A DNA stretch of 64,000 nucleotides from FEB-35 sp050263095. Lineage in GTDB: Bacteria > Desulfobacterota > Deferrimicrobia > Deferrimicrobiales > Deferrimicrobiaceae. The DNA lies in assembly GCA_050263095.1 (NCBI GenBank), contig JBLNEW010000043.1:4104-68103 (forward strand), written 5' to 3'. Position 1 is the first letter of the stretch; every line of letters starts with the position of its first letter. This document shows, in pieces, positions 14,182 through 22,839 of the stretch. Both the position numbers and the translations under genes were made by a program. The notes under the pieces were generated by a model, which saw only the letters and a list, made by a program, of their open reading frames with translations, was not told the origin of the DNA and did no database searches.

Positions 14182-15822
14182 ATGGCGGAAACCACCGCTG
14201 ACGGTGCGGCTATCACCCTGAACGGAAACGGGCGATCAAAGGGGTACCTGGAAGAAAAGGGATTCTGGTCCTGGGCCCTGACGCTGGATCACAAGCGGAT
14301 CGGCGTTCTTTACCTGCTGACAACGCTTCTTTTCTTTCTCGTAGGCGGGATTTTCGGCCTCCTGATCCGGATCAAGCTGATGTATCCCGGGCAGGAGATA
14401 TTCAGTGCCCACGTCTACAACGTAATTTTCACCCTCCACGGATCGATAATGATATTCCTCTTCGTTATTCCTGCGATTCCGTCGGGGCTGGGGAACTTCT
14501 TCATACCGCTGCTGATCGGGGCCCGGGACGTTGCTTTCCCAAGGCTCAACCTCGCCAGCTACTGGTTCTTCGTCGCGGGGATCCTGATCATGGTGTCATC
14601 GCTCCTTAGGCCCATGGACACGGGATGGACCTTCTACACCCCCTATTCCGCGAAGACCGCCGCCGACGTCACCCTCCTTTCCTTCGGCATCTTCCTTATC
14701 GGCATGTCGTCGATCCTGACCGGGCTCAACTTCCTCGTCACGATCCACAAGCTCCGGGCGCCCGGGATGGACTGGCACAAGCTGCCCCTTTTCATCTGGG
14801 GGATGTATTCGACGAGCATCATCCAGGTCGTCGCGACTCCCGTGGTGGGGATAACTTTCCTTCTCCTCGCGATGGAGCGGCTCTTCGGGATCGGTTTCTT
14901 CGATCCCGCAAAGGGAGGAGACCCGATCCTGTTCCAGCATTTCTTCTGGTTCTACTCGCACCCGGTGGTCTACGTCATGATCCTCCCCGCCATGGGAATC
15001 ATCTCCGAGGTCGTGCCGGTCTTTTCGCGCAAGCCCATCTTCGGGTACAAGGCGATCGCATACTCGTCGCTGGCCATCGCGTTCATCGGGTTCTTCGTGT
15101 GGGGGCACCACATGTTCGTAAGCGGCATGTCCAAGACCGCCAGCATCATCTTCTCGTTCCTCACGTTCTTCGTGGCCGTCCCCACCGCGGTCAAGGTATT
15201 CAACTGGATCGCGACGCTCTACAAGGGGTCCATCACGTTCGAGTCGCCGATGCTGTACGCCCTGACATTCATATTCCTGTTCACGTTCGGCGGGCTGACC
15301 GGCATGTTCCTTGGCGCTCTTGCGACCAACGTCCATGTGCACGACACGTATTTCGTCGTGGCCCACTTCCACTACACGATGATGGGAGGGACGGTGGTGG
15401 GATTCCTCGCCGGGCTGCACTACTGGTTCCCCAAGATGACCGGCCGGATGCTCAGCGAGAAGCTTGCAAGGCTGGCGTGGCTCCTGACGTTCATCGGCTT
15501 CAACGTGACGTTCCTTACGCAGTTTTTCCTGGGGTACAAGGGGATGCCGCGGCGGTGGGCCGAGTATCCCGCGCAGTTCCAGGATCTCAACATCGTGTCC
15601 ACCGTGGGATCGTGGATCCTCGCCGCTGGCATCCTGATCATGTTCGTCAATTTCATCCGGGGGTATTACGCGGGCGAGCCGGCGCCGGCCAATCCGTGGA
15701 AAAGCCTGACGCTGGAATGGCAGGCGGCATCCCCCCCGTCGACGGAGAATTTCGAGAAGATCCCCGTGGTGACGGATTGGCCGTACGGCTACTCCAAGAG
15801 GAAGCCGGAAGGAAATGAGTGA
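14182..15822 (+). CDS. coxA: cytochrome c oxidase subunit I (A2-type haem-copper oxidase)
   Basis: The 546-residue catalytic subunit, 12 helices. Ligand motifs are TLHGSIMIFLFVIP (low-spin haem His), FYSHPVVYVMILPAMG (CuB His and cross-linked Tyr), WGHHMFVSGM (CuB His pair) and HDTYFVVAHFHYTMMGG (high-spin and low-spin haem His). Helix VI reads YSHPVVY in place of GHPEVY, so the Glu at the end of the D-channel is absent and replaced by Tyr-Ser. That is the definition of the A2 subfamily, as in Thermus and Rhodothermus caa3. The gene follows coxB and overlaps coxC by 8 bp. It reduces oxygen and pumps protons at the inner membrane. Confidence 0.97.
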   Translation: MAETTADGAAITLNGNGRSKGYLEEKGFWSWALTLDHKRIGVLYLLTTLLFFLVGGIFGLLIRIKLMYPGQEIFSAHVYNVIFTLHGSIMIFLFVIPAIPSGLGNFFIPLLIGARDVAFPRLNLASYWFFVAGILIMVSSLLRPMDTGWTFYTPYSAKTAADVTLLSFGIFLIGMSSILTGLNFLVTIHKLRAPGMDWHKLPLFIWGMYSTSIIQVVATPVVGITFLLLAMERLFGIGFFDPAKGGDPILFQHFFWFYSHPVVYVMILPAMGIISEVVPVFSRKPIFGYKAIAYSSLAIAFIGFFVWGHHMFVSGMSKTASIIFSFLTFFVAVPTAVKVFNWIATLYKGSITFESPMLYALTFIFLFTFGGLTGMFLGALATNVHVHDTYFVVAHFHYTMMGGTVVGFLAGLHYWFPKMTGRMLSEKLARLAWLLTFIGFNVTFLTQFFLGYKGMPRRWAEYPAQFQDLNIVSTVGSWILAAGILIMFVNFIRGYYAGEPAPANPWKSLTLEWQAASPPSTENFEKIPVVTDWPYGYSKRKPEGNE

Positions 15823-16438
15823 TCATACGGTACACCCGGAAATGGCCGCGGAGGGATCCGGCCACGCGCACATGGATCCGGCGCAGGCGTACGACGCCGC
15901 AAAGCTGGGGATATGGACTTTCCTTGCGACCGAGGTCCTGCTGTTCGGCGGGCTTTTCACGGCTTACATCGTCTTCCGCCTCAAGTTCCCGGAGATGTTC
16001 CGGATCGACCATGCCCACCTGAACCGGATCATGGGAGCGACCAACACGGTCGTCCTCATATGCAGCAGCCTGACCGTGGCGCTCGGCATCGCGGCCGTAC
16101 GGAAGGGGAAGCAGGGGCTGCTCAAACTTTATCTTGCCCTGACGATCCTCCTGGCGGCGGTGTTCCTCGGGATAAAGTACGTGGAGTGGAACGAGAAGTT
16201 CGCCCACGGGCTGTTCCCCGACACCGACGTGTTCTTCTCCCTTTACTTCGTGATGACGGGGCTGCACGGTCTCCACGTCCTGGGAGGCATGCTGGTTCTC
16301 GGAGGCGTTCTGGCGCTTGCGTGGCGGGGAAAATTTTCGGAGCGTTATTATACGCCGGTGGAAGTTTCCGGTTTATACTGGCACTTCGTGGACCTTGTAT
16401 GGATCTACCTGTTCCCCCTGTTCTACCTTATAGGGTAG
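15815..16438 (+). CDS. coxC: cytochrome c oxidase subunit III
   Basis: A 207-residue CoxC of the short five-helix form. The N-terminus is polar (HMDPAQAYDAAKLGIWTF); helices follow from KLGIWTFLATEVLLFGGL onward. The conserved Glu (KYVEWNEKF) and the signature GLHGLHVLGGML and VSGLYWHFVDLVWIYLFP are present. It starts inside the last codons of coxA (8-bp overlap) and lies 7 bp before coxD, so it belongs to the same operon. Confidence 0.95.
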   Translation: MSDHTVHPEMAAEGSGHAHMDPAQAYDAAKLGIWTFLATEVLLFGGLFTAYIVFRLKFPEMFRIDHAHLNRIMGATNTVVLICSSLTVALGIAAVRKGKQGLLKLYLALTILLAAVFLGIKYVEWNEKFAHGLFPDTDVFFSLYFVMTGLHGLHVLGGMLVLGGVLALAWRGKFSERYYTPVEVSGLYWHFVDLVWIYLFPLFYLIG

Positions 16439-16445
16439 GAGAGCC

Positions 16446-16724
16446 ATGAAGAGCTCGCACGGCACGGGTTACGGAATCTACCTGGCGGTCTTTGCGGCCC
16501 TGCTGGTCTTGACCGGGGCGACCGTCGCGGTATCCTACATCGACCTGGGGGTAATGAACGTCGCCGTCGCCCTGCTCATCGCGTCGCTCAAGGCCTCTCT
16601 CGTCGCGCTGTTCTTCATGCACCTGAAGTTCGAGAACAAGCTCGTCTGGGCGTTTGCGCTGGTCCCGATCTTCTTCCTGGTGCTCATCGTCGGGGGGACG
16701 ATCTCGGATACCCTGTACCGCTGA
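16446..16724 (+). CDS. coxD: cytochrome c oxidase subunit IV family protein
   Basis: A 92-residue three-helix protein of the prokaryotic COX4/CyoD-like family. The key motif NVAVALLIASLKASLVALFF followed by MHLKFENK is typical of this subunit. It stabilises the CuB site of subunit I by family analogy. It directly follows coxC behind GGAGAGCC and is followed by ctaA. Confidence 0.9.
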   Translation: MKSSHGTGYGIYLAVFAALLVLTGATVAVSYIDLGVMNVAVALLIASLKASLVALFFMHLKFENKLVWAFALVPIFFLVLIVGGTISDTLYR

Positions 16725-16742
16725 AAATCCAAGGAGGCAATC

Positions 16743-17603
16743 ATGCTGGGAAGGGCGACCGTCGGCCTGTTCTTCCTGCTCCTCGTCTGGGGAAACCTGG
16801 TGGCGGGTCTCAAGGCGGGCCTCGCATGCCCGGACTGGCCGCTTTGCCACGGGAAGATCCTGCCGCCGTTCCGGATGGACATCTACATGGAGTTTCTCCA
16901 CAGGGTGATCGCCGCCGTGGCGGCCCTGTTCCTGGCGGCCCTTTCGTGGAGCCGGTTCCGGGACTACCGCGGGGCGGCGAGGGCCGTGCCCATACTGGCC
17001 GTGGGCCTGGTCGCCGTGGAGGTGGTTCTCGGGGGTGCGGTGGTCCTTCTGCGCATTCCTGCGCAGCTGACGACGGTCCATTTCATGATCGGCCTCGTCG
17101 TGTTCCTCCTCGCCGTTTACATGGCTTCCTTCGACGGTTTCCGGGAGCCGCCCGCGTTTTCCCTGTCGGGGCGGTCCGCCTTGTTCTTCGGGGTCGGCGC
17201 GCTGGTCTTCATGCTGGCGGCCCTGGGGGCATACGTTCGGCACGCCGACGCGGGACTTGCCTGCACGGATTGGCCGTCCTGTTTCGGCGGAATCATTCCG
17301 ACGGTTTTCTCTGGACACGTCCTGATCCACTTCTCGCACCGGGTGCTTGCGGCCCTCGTGTTCCTTACGATTATCGCGCTTTATGCGGCGGTCTCCCTTG
17401 ACAGGCGATACAGGGAGAGCAAGAGGCTCGCCGGGGCCCTCCTGATGCTGGCCGTGGGCCAGGTCTTGATAGGCGGCGCGGTCGTGCTGACCAAGCTGTA
17501 TTTCCTCGCGACGGGCCTCCACCTTGCCGTCGCGCTCGGGATGCTGACCGTCCTCTTTCATCTTTGGGCGCGTGAAGTCAAGCGGGGGGAGGCGATGCCA
17601 TAG
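16743..17603 (+). CDS. ctaA: haem A synthase (COX15/CtaA family)
   Basis: A 286-residue membrane enzyme with eight helices oxidising haem O to haem A. The two halves carry the repeated cysteine motif, AGLACPDWPLCHGKILPPF at ~26-44 and ADAGLACTDWPSCFGGIIP at ~174-192. The haem-ligand His residues lie in EFLHRVIAA, TTVHFMIGL, HFSHRVLAAL and TGLHLAVALG. The start follows an AAGGAGGCAATC site. Its location between coxD and ctaB makes the cofactor pathway complete within this operon. Confidence 0.94.
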   Translation: MLGRATVGLFFLLLVWGNLVAGLKAGLACPDWPLCHGKILPPFRMDIYMEFLHRVIAAVAALFLAALSWSRFRDYRGAARAVPILAVGLVAVEVVLGGAVVLLRIPAQLTTVHFMIGLVVFLLAVYMASFDGFREPPAFSLSGRSALFFGVGALVFMLAALGAYVRHADAGLACTDWPSCFGGIIPTVFSGHVLIHFSHRVLAALVFLTIIALYAAVSLDRRYRESKRLAGALLMLAVGQVLIGGAVVLTKLYFLATGLHLAVALGMLTVLFHLWAREVKRGEAMP

Positions 17604-17614
17604 AACCGCTGACC

Positions 17615-18520
17615 ATGCCCGGGAAAGCGATGGCGAGGGAATCTCTGCATCCCGCCGGCGGTTTCCTGGCGTCGGCGCTGCTTATTTCAAGGCCCGGAAT
17701 CGCCGCCGGCGTGACACTTTCGGGCCTGTCGGGGATGGTTTTGGCGGGGAAGGGCCTGCCGCCGCCGGGCCTGGGGGCGGTGTGCCTCGCCTGCATCATC
17801 ATGGCCGCCTGCGGATCGGCAGTGGCAAACGGCCTCCTCGACGCGGACATGGATGCGCGCATGCGCAGGCTCGACGCCAGGGTATCGGCGCTCGAGAAGG
17901 TGGGGAGAAAGGAGGCCCTGGCGATCTCCCTCGCCCTGACCGCGGGCTCGCTTACGCTGTCATTGTTCTTCCTTCCCGCCGCGGCATCGCTTCTTCTCCT
18001 GGCGGCGATCGGAAGCTACACCGCGCTCTACACGATTTATTTCAAACGGCGGTCTCCTTACGGCAGCGTGCCGGGGGGGATCCCCGGGGCTCTCCCCGTC
18101 CTTATAGGGTACGCCGCGGTCGAGCCTCGCCTGGGAGCCGACGGCATTCTCCTTTTCCTGCTGATGCTTCTGTGGCAGCCGCCCCATTTCTGGGCGCTGG
18201 CGCTCAAGCACAAGGAGGATTACCGTTCCGCCGGCTTTCCCGTGATGCCGGTAGCGCTCGGTGAGCCCTACACCAAAATATTGATCTTCGTATATGCGGC
18301 GGCGCTGCTGCCTCTTTCCATGGGCATGTGGTGGCTGGGGTACTGCTCGGCGGCATTCGCTGCGTCCGCGATCGCCCTCGGGGCTTACTTCCTCTTTTCC
18401 TGCTACCGGAACATCGTGGCCTCGCCCAGGTTCGGCCGGGCGTTCGGCGCCTCGATCGTATACATAATGGGGATCCTTCTTGCGGTCATAGTGGACGTAT
18501 CCGCACGCTCCATCCGGTAA
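17615..18520 (+). CDS. ctaB: protoheme IX farnesyltransferase (haem O synthase)
   Basis: A 301-residue UbiA-family prenyltransferase that adds a farnesyl chain to haem B. The first aspartate-rich motif is ANGLLDADMDARMRRLDAR (~72-90). The second conserved region is YTIYFKRRSPYGSVPGGIPG, with the Trp-rich LWQPPHFWALALKHKEDY after it. Nine hydrophobic helices follow the usual pattern. The start is 11 bp after ctaA. It supplies haem O for CtaA and completes the oxidase assembly set. Confidence 0.94.
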   Translation: MPGKAMARESLHPAGGFLASALLISRPGIAAGVTLSGLSGMVLAGKGLPPPGLGAVCLACIIMAACGSAVANGLLDADMDARMRRLDARVSALEKVGRKEALAISLALTAGSLTLSLFFLPAAASLLLLAAIGSYTALYTIYFKRRSPYGSVPGGIPGALPVLIGYAAVEPRLGADGILLFLLMLLWQPPHFWALALKHKEDYRSAGFPVMPVALGEPYTKILIFVYAAALLPLSMGMWWLGYCSAAFAASAIALGAYFLFSCYRNIVASPRFGRAFGASIVYIMGILLAVIVDVSARSIR

Positions 18521-18602
18521 ACCGCGGTCATCTCCACTCGCGGCGGCGGGCGGGATGCGTTATCATTATCAATCAACACGAACCTTCCTGGAGAATCCTG
18601 CA

Positions 18603-19514
18603 ATGAGCCTTCTTGTCGTCGGTTCGATGGCGTTCGACAGCATAAGGTCACCTTTCGGGGAAGTGGAAAAGGTCGTCGGTGGGTCTGCCACCTACTTCTC
18701 CCTGGCGGCGAGCTACCTGGCGCCTGTAAGGCTTGTGTCGGTGGTCGGGAAGGACTTCCCGCAGCATACCGTCCGGATGCTCTCCGCGCGGTCGATCGAC
18801 ACGAAGGGGCTGATGGTCGCCGATGGCAAGACGTTCCGCTGGAAGGGGTACTACGAGTACGACCTGAACACGGCCCACACGGTCGAAACGGAGCTGAACG
18901 TGTTCCGGGATTTCGCGCCCGTGCTGCCCGAGGAGTACCGGGACACCCCCTATGTTTTCCTCGGGAACATAGATCCGCGCATCCAGATGGACATGCTCTC
19001 ACAGGTGCGAAATCCCAAGCTTGTCGCCCTGGACACCATGAACTACTGGATCGAGAACAGCCCGGGGCCGCTTCGCGAGGCGATCGGAAAGGCGGACATA
19101 GTGATATTCAACGAGAGCGAGCTGCGGGAGATATCCGGAGAATACAACCTGGTGAAGGCGGCGCGCGCCGTCATGAGCTGGGGGCCGACCCGCGTAGTGG
19201 TCAAAAGGGGAGAATACGGCGTGCTGCACCTTTCGGACGGCACGATGTTCGCGGCGCCGGCCTATCCGCTCGAAACGATCTTCGATCCCACCGGCGCCGG
19301 CGACAGCTTCGCCGGAGGTTTCATGGGGTACCTCGCCTCCCGCGACGGTTCGGAGCCCACCGAGATGGACTACCGCCTCGCGACCATGTTCGGGAGCGCC
19401 ATAGCTTCATTCACGGTGGAGGCGTTCAGCACCGAGCGGCTGGAGAACCTGTCTCCAGGGGATATCGCCTCGCGGGTCGATGCCTTCAGGGCGCTTACGG
19501 AGTTCCGTGTTTGA
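18603..19514 (+). CDS. PfkB family sugar/nucleoside kinase
   Basis: A 303-residue ribokinase-fold kinase. The N-terminus has LLVVGSMAFDSI and the G-G motif VVGGSATYFSLAAS. The C-terminal active-site signature is DPTGAGDSFAGGFMGYLA, with the catalytic Asp in GAGD. The lid region is short, as in adenosine or sugar kinases that act as monomers, but the substrate cannot be assigned. It starts at the ATG after CTGGAGAATCCTGCA. The operon relation with ctaB (82-bp gap) is uncertain. Confidence 0.92.
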   Translation: MSLLVVGSMAFDSIRSPFGEVEKVVGGSATYFSLAASYLAPVRLVSVVGKDFPQHTVRMLSARSIDTKGLMVADGKTFRWKGYYEYDLNTAHTVETELNVFRDFAPVLPEEYRDTPYVFLGNIDPRIQMDMLSQVRNPKLVALDTMNYWIENSPGPLREAIGKADIVIFNESELREISGEYNLVKAARAVMSWGPTRVVVKRGEYGVLHLSDGTMFAAPAYPLETIFDPTGAGDSFAGGFMGYLASRDGSEPTEMDYRLATMFGSAIASFTVEAFSTERLENLSPGDIASRVDAFRALTEFRV

Positions 19515-19843
19515 GGGATGGCAAAAGAACAAATTTGTAATGTTTTTTGCACAAGTGGTTTCACATTGTTTTTCTGCATGAAAAATGTCTTGTAATATCA
19601 AGTTGTTTTGACGGTGACCGGATGGCATGATAATTGTTTGCAAGAAATGCATCACATGGCCGAAAGGCCGGAAAATTCCCGGGGCTACCCCTCCCTCGGG
19701 GCTTCGACGACGACCCGGCGCACCTCCACGCAGGGTCGTCGTTTCCTTTTCGATCCGCAACAGGCGAAGCTTTGGTTCCTTGACCCCGCCGCAGTCAAGG
19801 GCATAGAATGTTGACCGGTTTTGTTGTTTCGTAGGAGACGATA
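19515..19843 (+). other. 329-bp non-coding leader/intergenic region before the Clp-like gene
   Basis: No gene is visible here. The left part (19515-19650) is AT-rich with promoter character and contains the sigma-54-like element at 19623. The right part holds two hairpins. The first pairs ACGACGACCC (19707-19716) with GGGTCGTCGT (19733-19742) and is followed by TTCCTTTTC, like a weak terminator or attenuator. The second pairs CCTTGAC (19778-19784) with GTCAAGG (19794-19800) shortly before the ribosome site TAGGAGACGATA. A long structured 5' leader is likely. No known riboswitch was recognised. Confidence 0.5.
19623..19638 (+). promoter_or_regulatory. candidate sigma-54 promoter of the Clp-like gene
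   Basis: TGGCATG-ATAA-TTGTT fits the RpoN spacing, and its first half is identical to the strong fliA promoter of this window. It has T instead of C in the -12 GC doublet, so it is weaker. A start near 19650 would give a leader of ~195 nt that includes both hairpins. Confidence 0.35.
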
Positions 19844-22225
19844 ATGTCAAGACTTTCCGCCGCCGCAGGGCTGGCCTGGCAGATAGCCGCATCCGAGGCC
19901 GCCACCGCCCGGCATCCCCTCATCGAACGGGAGCATCTGCTGATCGGGATCCTGAGCCTTAACAAGGCGCTGGGATTCCTCCGCTTCTCAAAGGTCGAGG
20001 CGCTTCCAGTCGAGGCTGTGCGCGCCGAAGCGGACGGCATCGAACAGATCCTGGGATCGATGGGAATATCGCCGGTTTCCTTCCGGCGCGGAGTCCGGTC
20101 GAGGCTGCGGCCCGGTTTCGCCCATCCCGCCGAGCAGGTGGTGCACCGAAGCGATGCCTGCAAGGCCATATTCCGCAGGGCGAACGAGTTTGCCGATCGG
20201 GCAAAAGCCGTGGAAACCTGCGCGCAGCACCTGCTGGGAGCCGTTCTCGAGGATCCGGGTCCGGTGATTACGGCGGTTATCGTCGGGGCGGGGCTGGAGC
20301 TGGAGGCATTTCGCAAGGAGGTCCTGTCCGAAAACGCGGCGGCCGGAAGGCAGCGCGTGACCCGCGAGGAAGCGGGTACGGCGATCCCGATGGAGGAGGA
20401 GTCCCGCGTATCGGAAACCCCCCTTCTCGACCGGTATGGACGCGACATAACCCGGGCCGCGCGGGAAGGGCGGCTAATGCCGTTCGTCGACTCCGAAAGA
20501 ACGCGAAACACGCTCCGCCAGCTGCTCAAGGTGCTTCTGATGCCGACGAAGAACAACCCGGTTCTCGTCGGAGAGGCGGGGGTCGGAAAGACCGCGATCG
20601 TTGAGGCGCTCGCGGAGCGCATCGCGATGGGGCGGGACAGGCGTGTGCTGGGCGGGAAGCGGCTGGTGGAGCTTTCGATGGCCGAGCTGGTGGCGGGGAC
20701 CAAGTACCGGGGGGAGTTCGAGGAACGTCTGACCAGGCTGATCGAGGAGGTCCGCGCCCACCCCGAAGTGATCATGTTCATCGACGAATTCCACACGGTG
20801 GTCGGGGCCGGCCGCGCTGAAGGCGCCCCCATGGACGCGGGGAACATCATGAAGCCTGCGCTCGCGCGAGGTGAGCTCCGCTGCATCGGCGCGACCACCA
20901 TCGCCGAGTTCCGCCGCAGCATCGAGAAGGACCCGGCCCTGGAGCGCCGCTTCCAGCCCATACAGGTGATAGAGCCCGCCAGGGACGAAACGCGGGAAAT
21001 CCTGATGGGCCTGCGCGCCCACAGGGAGTCGCACTTCGGGGTGACTATCACCGATGAGGCGATAACTGCGGCGGTAGATCTGTCGATCCGGTTCGACCCG
21101 ACGCACTTCCTGCCCGACAAGGCGATCGACCTGCTGGACCGCGCATGCGCCGAATGCCGCGTGCCCCTGCTCTCGCTGGCGCTGGAATCGGACCGCGTCG
21201 GCCCCATGGGGGTCGCCGTGGTCAAGCCGGAGGTCGTGGCGCGGGTCGTCGCCGAGAAGATGGGGATCCCCATCGAGGTCGTCCGCGGGGGAATGGGGGG
21301 GCTTACGGAGTCCCGGATCCGCGGCCTGGAGGAATACCTCAACCGCCACATCGTCGGCCAGAAGGACGCCGTCTCCTGGGTGTGCCGCCGCCTGCTCCTG
21401 GCGCACGCCGGCCTGGGGGACCGCCGCCGCCCGCTGGGGGTGTTCCTCTTCCTCGGGCCGTCCGGCGTGGGAAAGACCGAGCTGGCGCGGCGCATGGCCG
21501 CCTACCTGTTCTCGGACGAGCGCTCCTTCATCCGGCTGGACATGTCGGAGTTCCAGGAAGACGCGAGCGTCAGCCGCCTTGTGGGAGCCTCTCCGGGATA
21601 CATCGGTTACGACGAGGGGGGACAGCTGACCGGCAGGGTCCGGACGACCCCCTACTCGGTCGTCCTCCTGGACGAGGTGGACAAGGCTGCCCCGAGGGTT
21701 TTCGACCTGTTTTTGCAGATGTTCGACGAAGGGAAGATTACCGACGGGCAGGGGCGCACCGCGGACGTGCGGAACGTCATATTCGTGATGACGGGGAACA
21801 TACGCGTCGCCAAGGAGATGGGATTCCACGCCGGGAACCGCGCGGCGCTGGCCGCCGGCGCTCTCGCGGAGGCTCGCAAGCGCTTCCGGCCGGAGTTCCT
21901 GAACCGGATCGACGAGCAGATCGTATTCCGGCCGCTTTCCCCCGATGATGTGCGGCAGGTCCTGGACATCCACCTTTCGACGCTGGTGGAGCACCTTCTG
22001 AACATGCACGGCGTAAGGCTCGAGATCGATCCCGAAGCAAAGGAATGGCTCGTCGCCGCCGGCTACAGCGCGGAGTACGGCATCCGCGAGCTGGGGAGGA
22101 TCATAGACAGGCACGTCCGGGGACCTATCGGCGAGATGAGCGCCGACGGCGAGCTTTCCAGGCGGGCCAGGAAGGAGCAGCCCATTTCGCTCCGTAAGGA
22201 GGGTGAAGGCGTCCGCATCCGTTAG
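19844..22225 (+). CDS. ClpA/ClpC-like AAA+ unfoldase
   Basis: A 793-residue Hsp100 protein with a double Clp-N domain (1-~150). AAA domain 1 has Walker A GEAGVGKTAIVEAL at ~242 and Walker B VIMFIDEFH. AAA domain 2 has Walker A GPSGVGKTELARRM at ~537 and VVLLDEVDKA. The inter-domain region is short with no long coiled-coil M domain, so it is ClpA/ClpC-like rather than ClpB. In the position of the ClpP-binding loop stands the tripeptide MGF (in KEMGFHAGN), which could dock into ClpP. No clpS or clpP gene is adjacent. It acts in the cytoplasm on protein substrates. The leader suggests special regulation. It is not a canonical single-copy clpA by neighbourhood, so I leave the symbol empty. Confidence 0.93.
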   Translation: MSRLSAAAGLAWQIAASEAATARHPLIEREHLLIGILSLNKALGFLRFSKVEALPVEAVRAEADGIEQILGSMGISPVSFRRGVRSRLRPGFAHPAEQVVHRSDACKAIFRRANEFADRAKAVETCAQHLLGAVLEDPGPVITAVIVGAGLELEAFRKEVLSENAAAGRQRVTREEAGTAIPMEEESRVSETPLLDRYGRDITRAAREGRLMPFVDSERTRNTLRQLLKVLLMPTKNNPVLVGEAGVGKTAIVEALAERIAMGRDRRVLGGKRLVELSMAELVAGTKYRGEFEERLTRLIEEVRAHPEVIMFIDEFHTVVGAGRAEGAPMDAGNIMKPALARGELRCIGATTIAEFRRSIEKDPALERRFQPIQVIEPARDETREILMGLRAHRESHFGVTITDEAITAAVDLSIRFDPTHFLPDKAIDLLDRACAECRVPLLSLALESDRVGPMGVAVVKPEVVARVVAEKMGIPIEVVRGGMGGLTESRIRGLEEYLNRHIVGQKDAVSWVCRRLLLAHAGLGDRRRPLGVFLFLGPSGVGKTELARRMAAYLFSDERSFIRLDMSEFQEDASVSRLVGASPGYIGYDEGGQLTGRVRTTPYSVVLLDEVDKAAPRVFDLFLQMFDEGKITDGQGRTADVRNVIFVMTGNIRVAKEMGFHAGNRAALAAGALAEARKRFRPEFLNRIDEQIVFRPLSPDDVRQVLDIHLSTLVEHLLNMHGVRLEIDPEAKEWLVAAGYSAEYGIRELGRIIDRHVRGPIGEMSADGELSRRARKEQPISLRKEGEGVRIR

Positions 22226-22318
22226 CCGCGGGCATAGAACCTTTTTCCCGACGGGGGTATCCTAAAGACAGACGGGATCCCGCAGCCAACCGTTACGTCC
22301 ACACGGGAGGTGGGAAAT

Positions 22319-22837
22319 ATGAAAACCATTCTCAGCCGGTTCAGCCCTGCAAGCAGGAAGAACGTGGACCGCGAGACCGATCCATACATACCCCGCAAGA
22401 GCGCTTCGGCGGTCGGAGCCTGCCCTGAATGCCACGCCATCAGGCGAAACAAGCGATGGCACCTTGACGAAAACGAGTACGCGACCCTCCGGAAGAAGAC
22501 CGGGACCGTCGTCCTGGAACGCTGCCCGGCGTGCAGAAAGATAGCGGACGGCTTCCCGTCCGGTGTGGTCCAGCTGCGAGGAGGCTATCTCCTCGAGCAC
22601 CGGGACGAAATCCTCAAGCTTGTAAGGAACGAGGAAAAAAGAGCCGCCGGGATCAACCCGCTCGAGCGCATCATCTCCGTCACGGAAGAAAAAGACAGGA
22701 TGGAGATCGCCACGACCGACGAGAAGCTCGCCCAGCGTATAGGGCGCGAGCTGCGCAAGGCGTTGAGGGGGACGGTACGGTACAAATGGTCGGAGGACTC
22801 GAAGCTTCTGCGCGTGAACTGGGCGAGGGAGGCGTGA
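22319..22837 (+). CDS. BCAM0308-type zinc-finger protein
   Basis: A 172-residue protein with two CxxC pairs, ACPECHAIR (~residue 38) and ERCPACRKIADG (~residue 67), likely one zinc ribbon. A basic alpha/beta domain follows. The pattern matches the BCAM0308 family, sometimes described by similarity to eukaryotic NMD3, hence a suspected role in ribosome or mRNA turnover, which is not proved. The start at 22319 follows GGGAGGTGGGAAAT. It lies behind the Clp-like gene (93-bp gap) and converges on the lipoprotein gene. A soluble cytoplasmic protein. Confidence 0.75.
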   Translation: MKTILSRFSPASRKNVDRETDPYIPRKSASAVGACPECHAIRRNKRWHLDENEYATLRKKTGTVVLERCPACRKIADGFPSGVVQLRGGYLLEHRDEILKLVRNEEKRAAGINPLERIISVTEEKDRMEIATTDEKLAQRIGRELRKALRGTVRYKWSEDSKLLRVNWAREA

Positions 22838-22839
22838 AG

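Noticed and set aside
20474..22114. 546-residue leftward open frame opposite the Clp-like gene
   Set aside because: Shadow frame of a highly conserved AAA+ protein; no recognisable domain or ribosome site.
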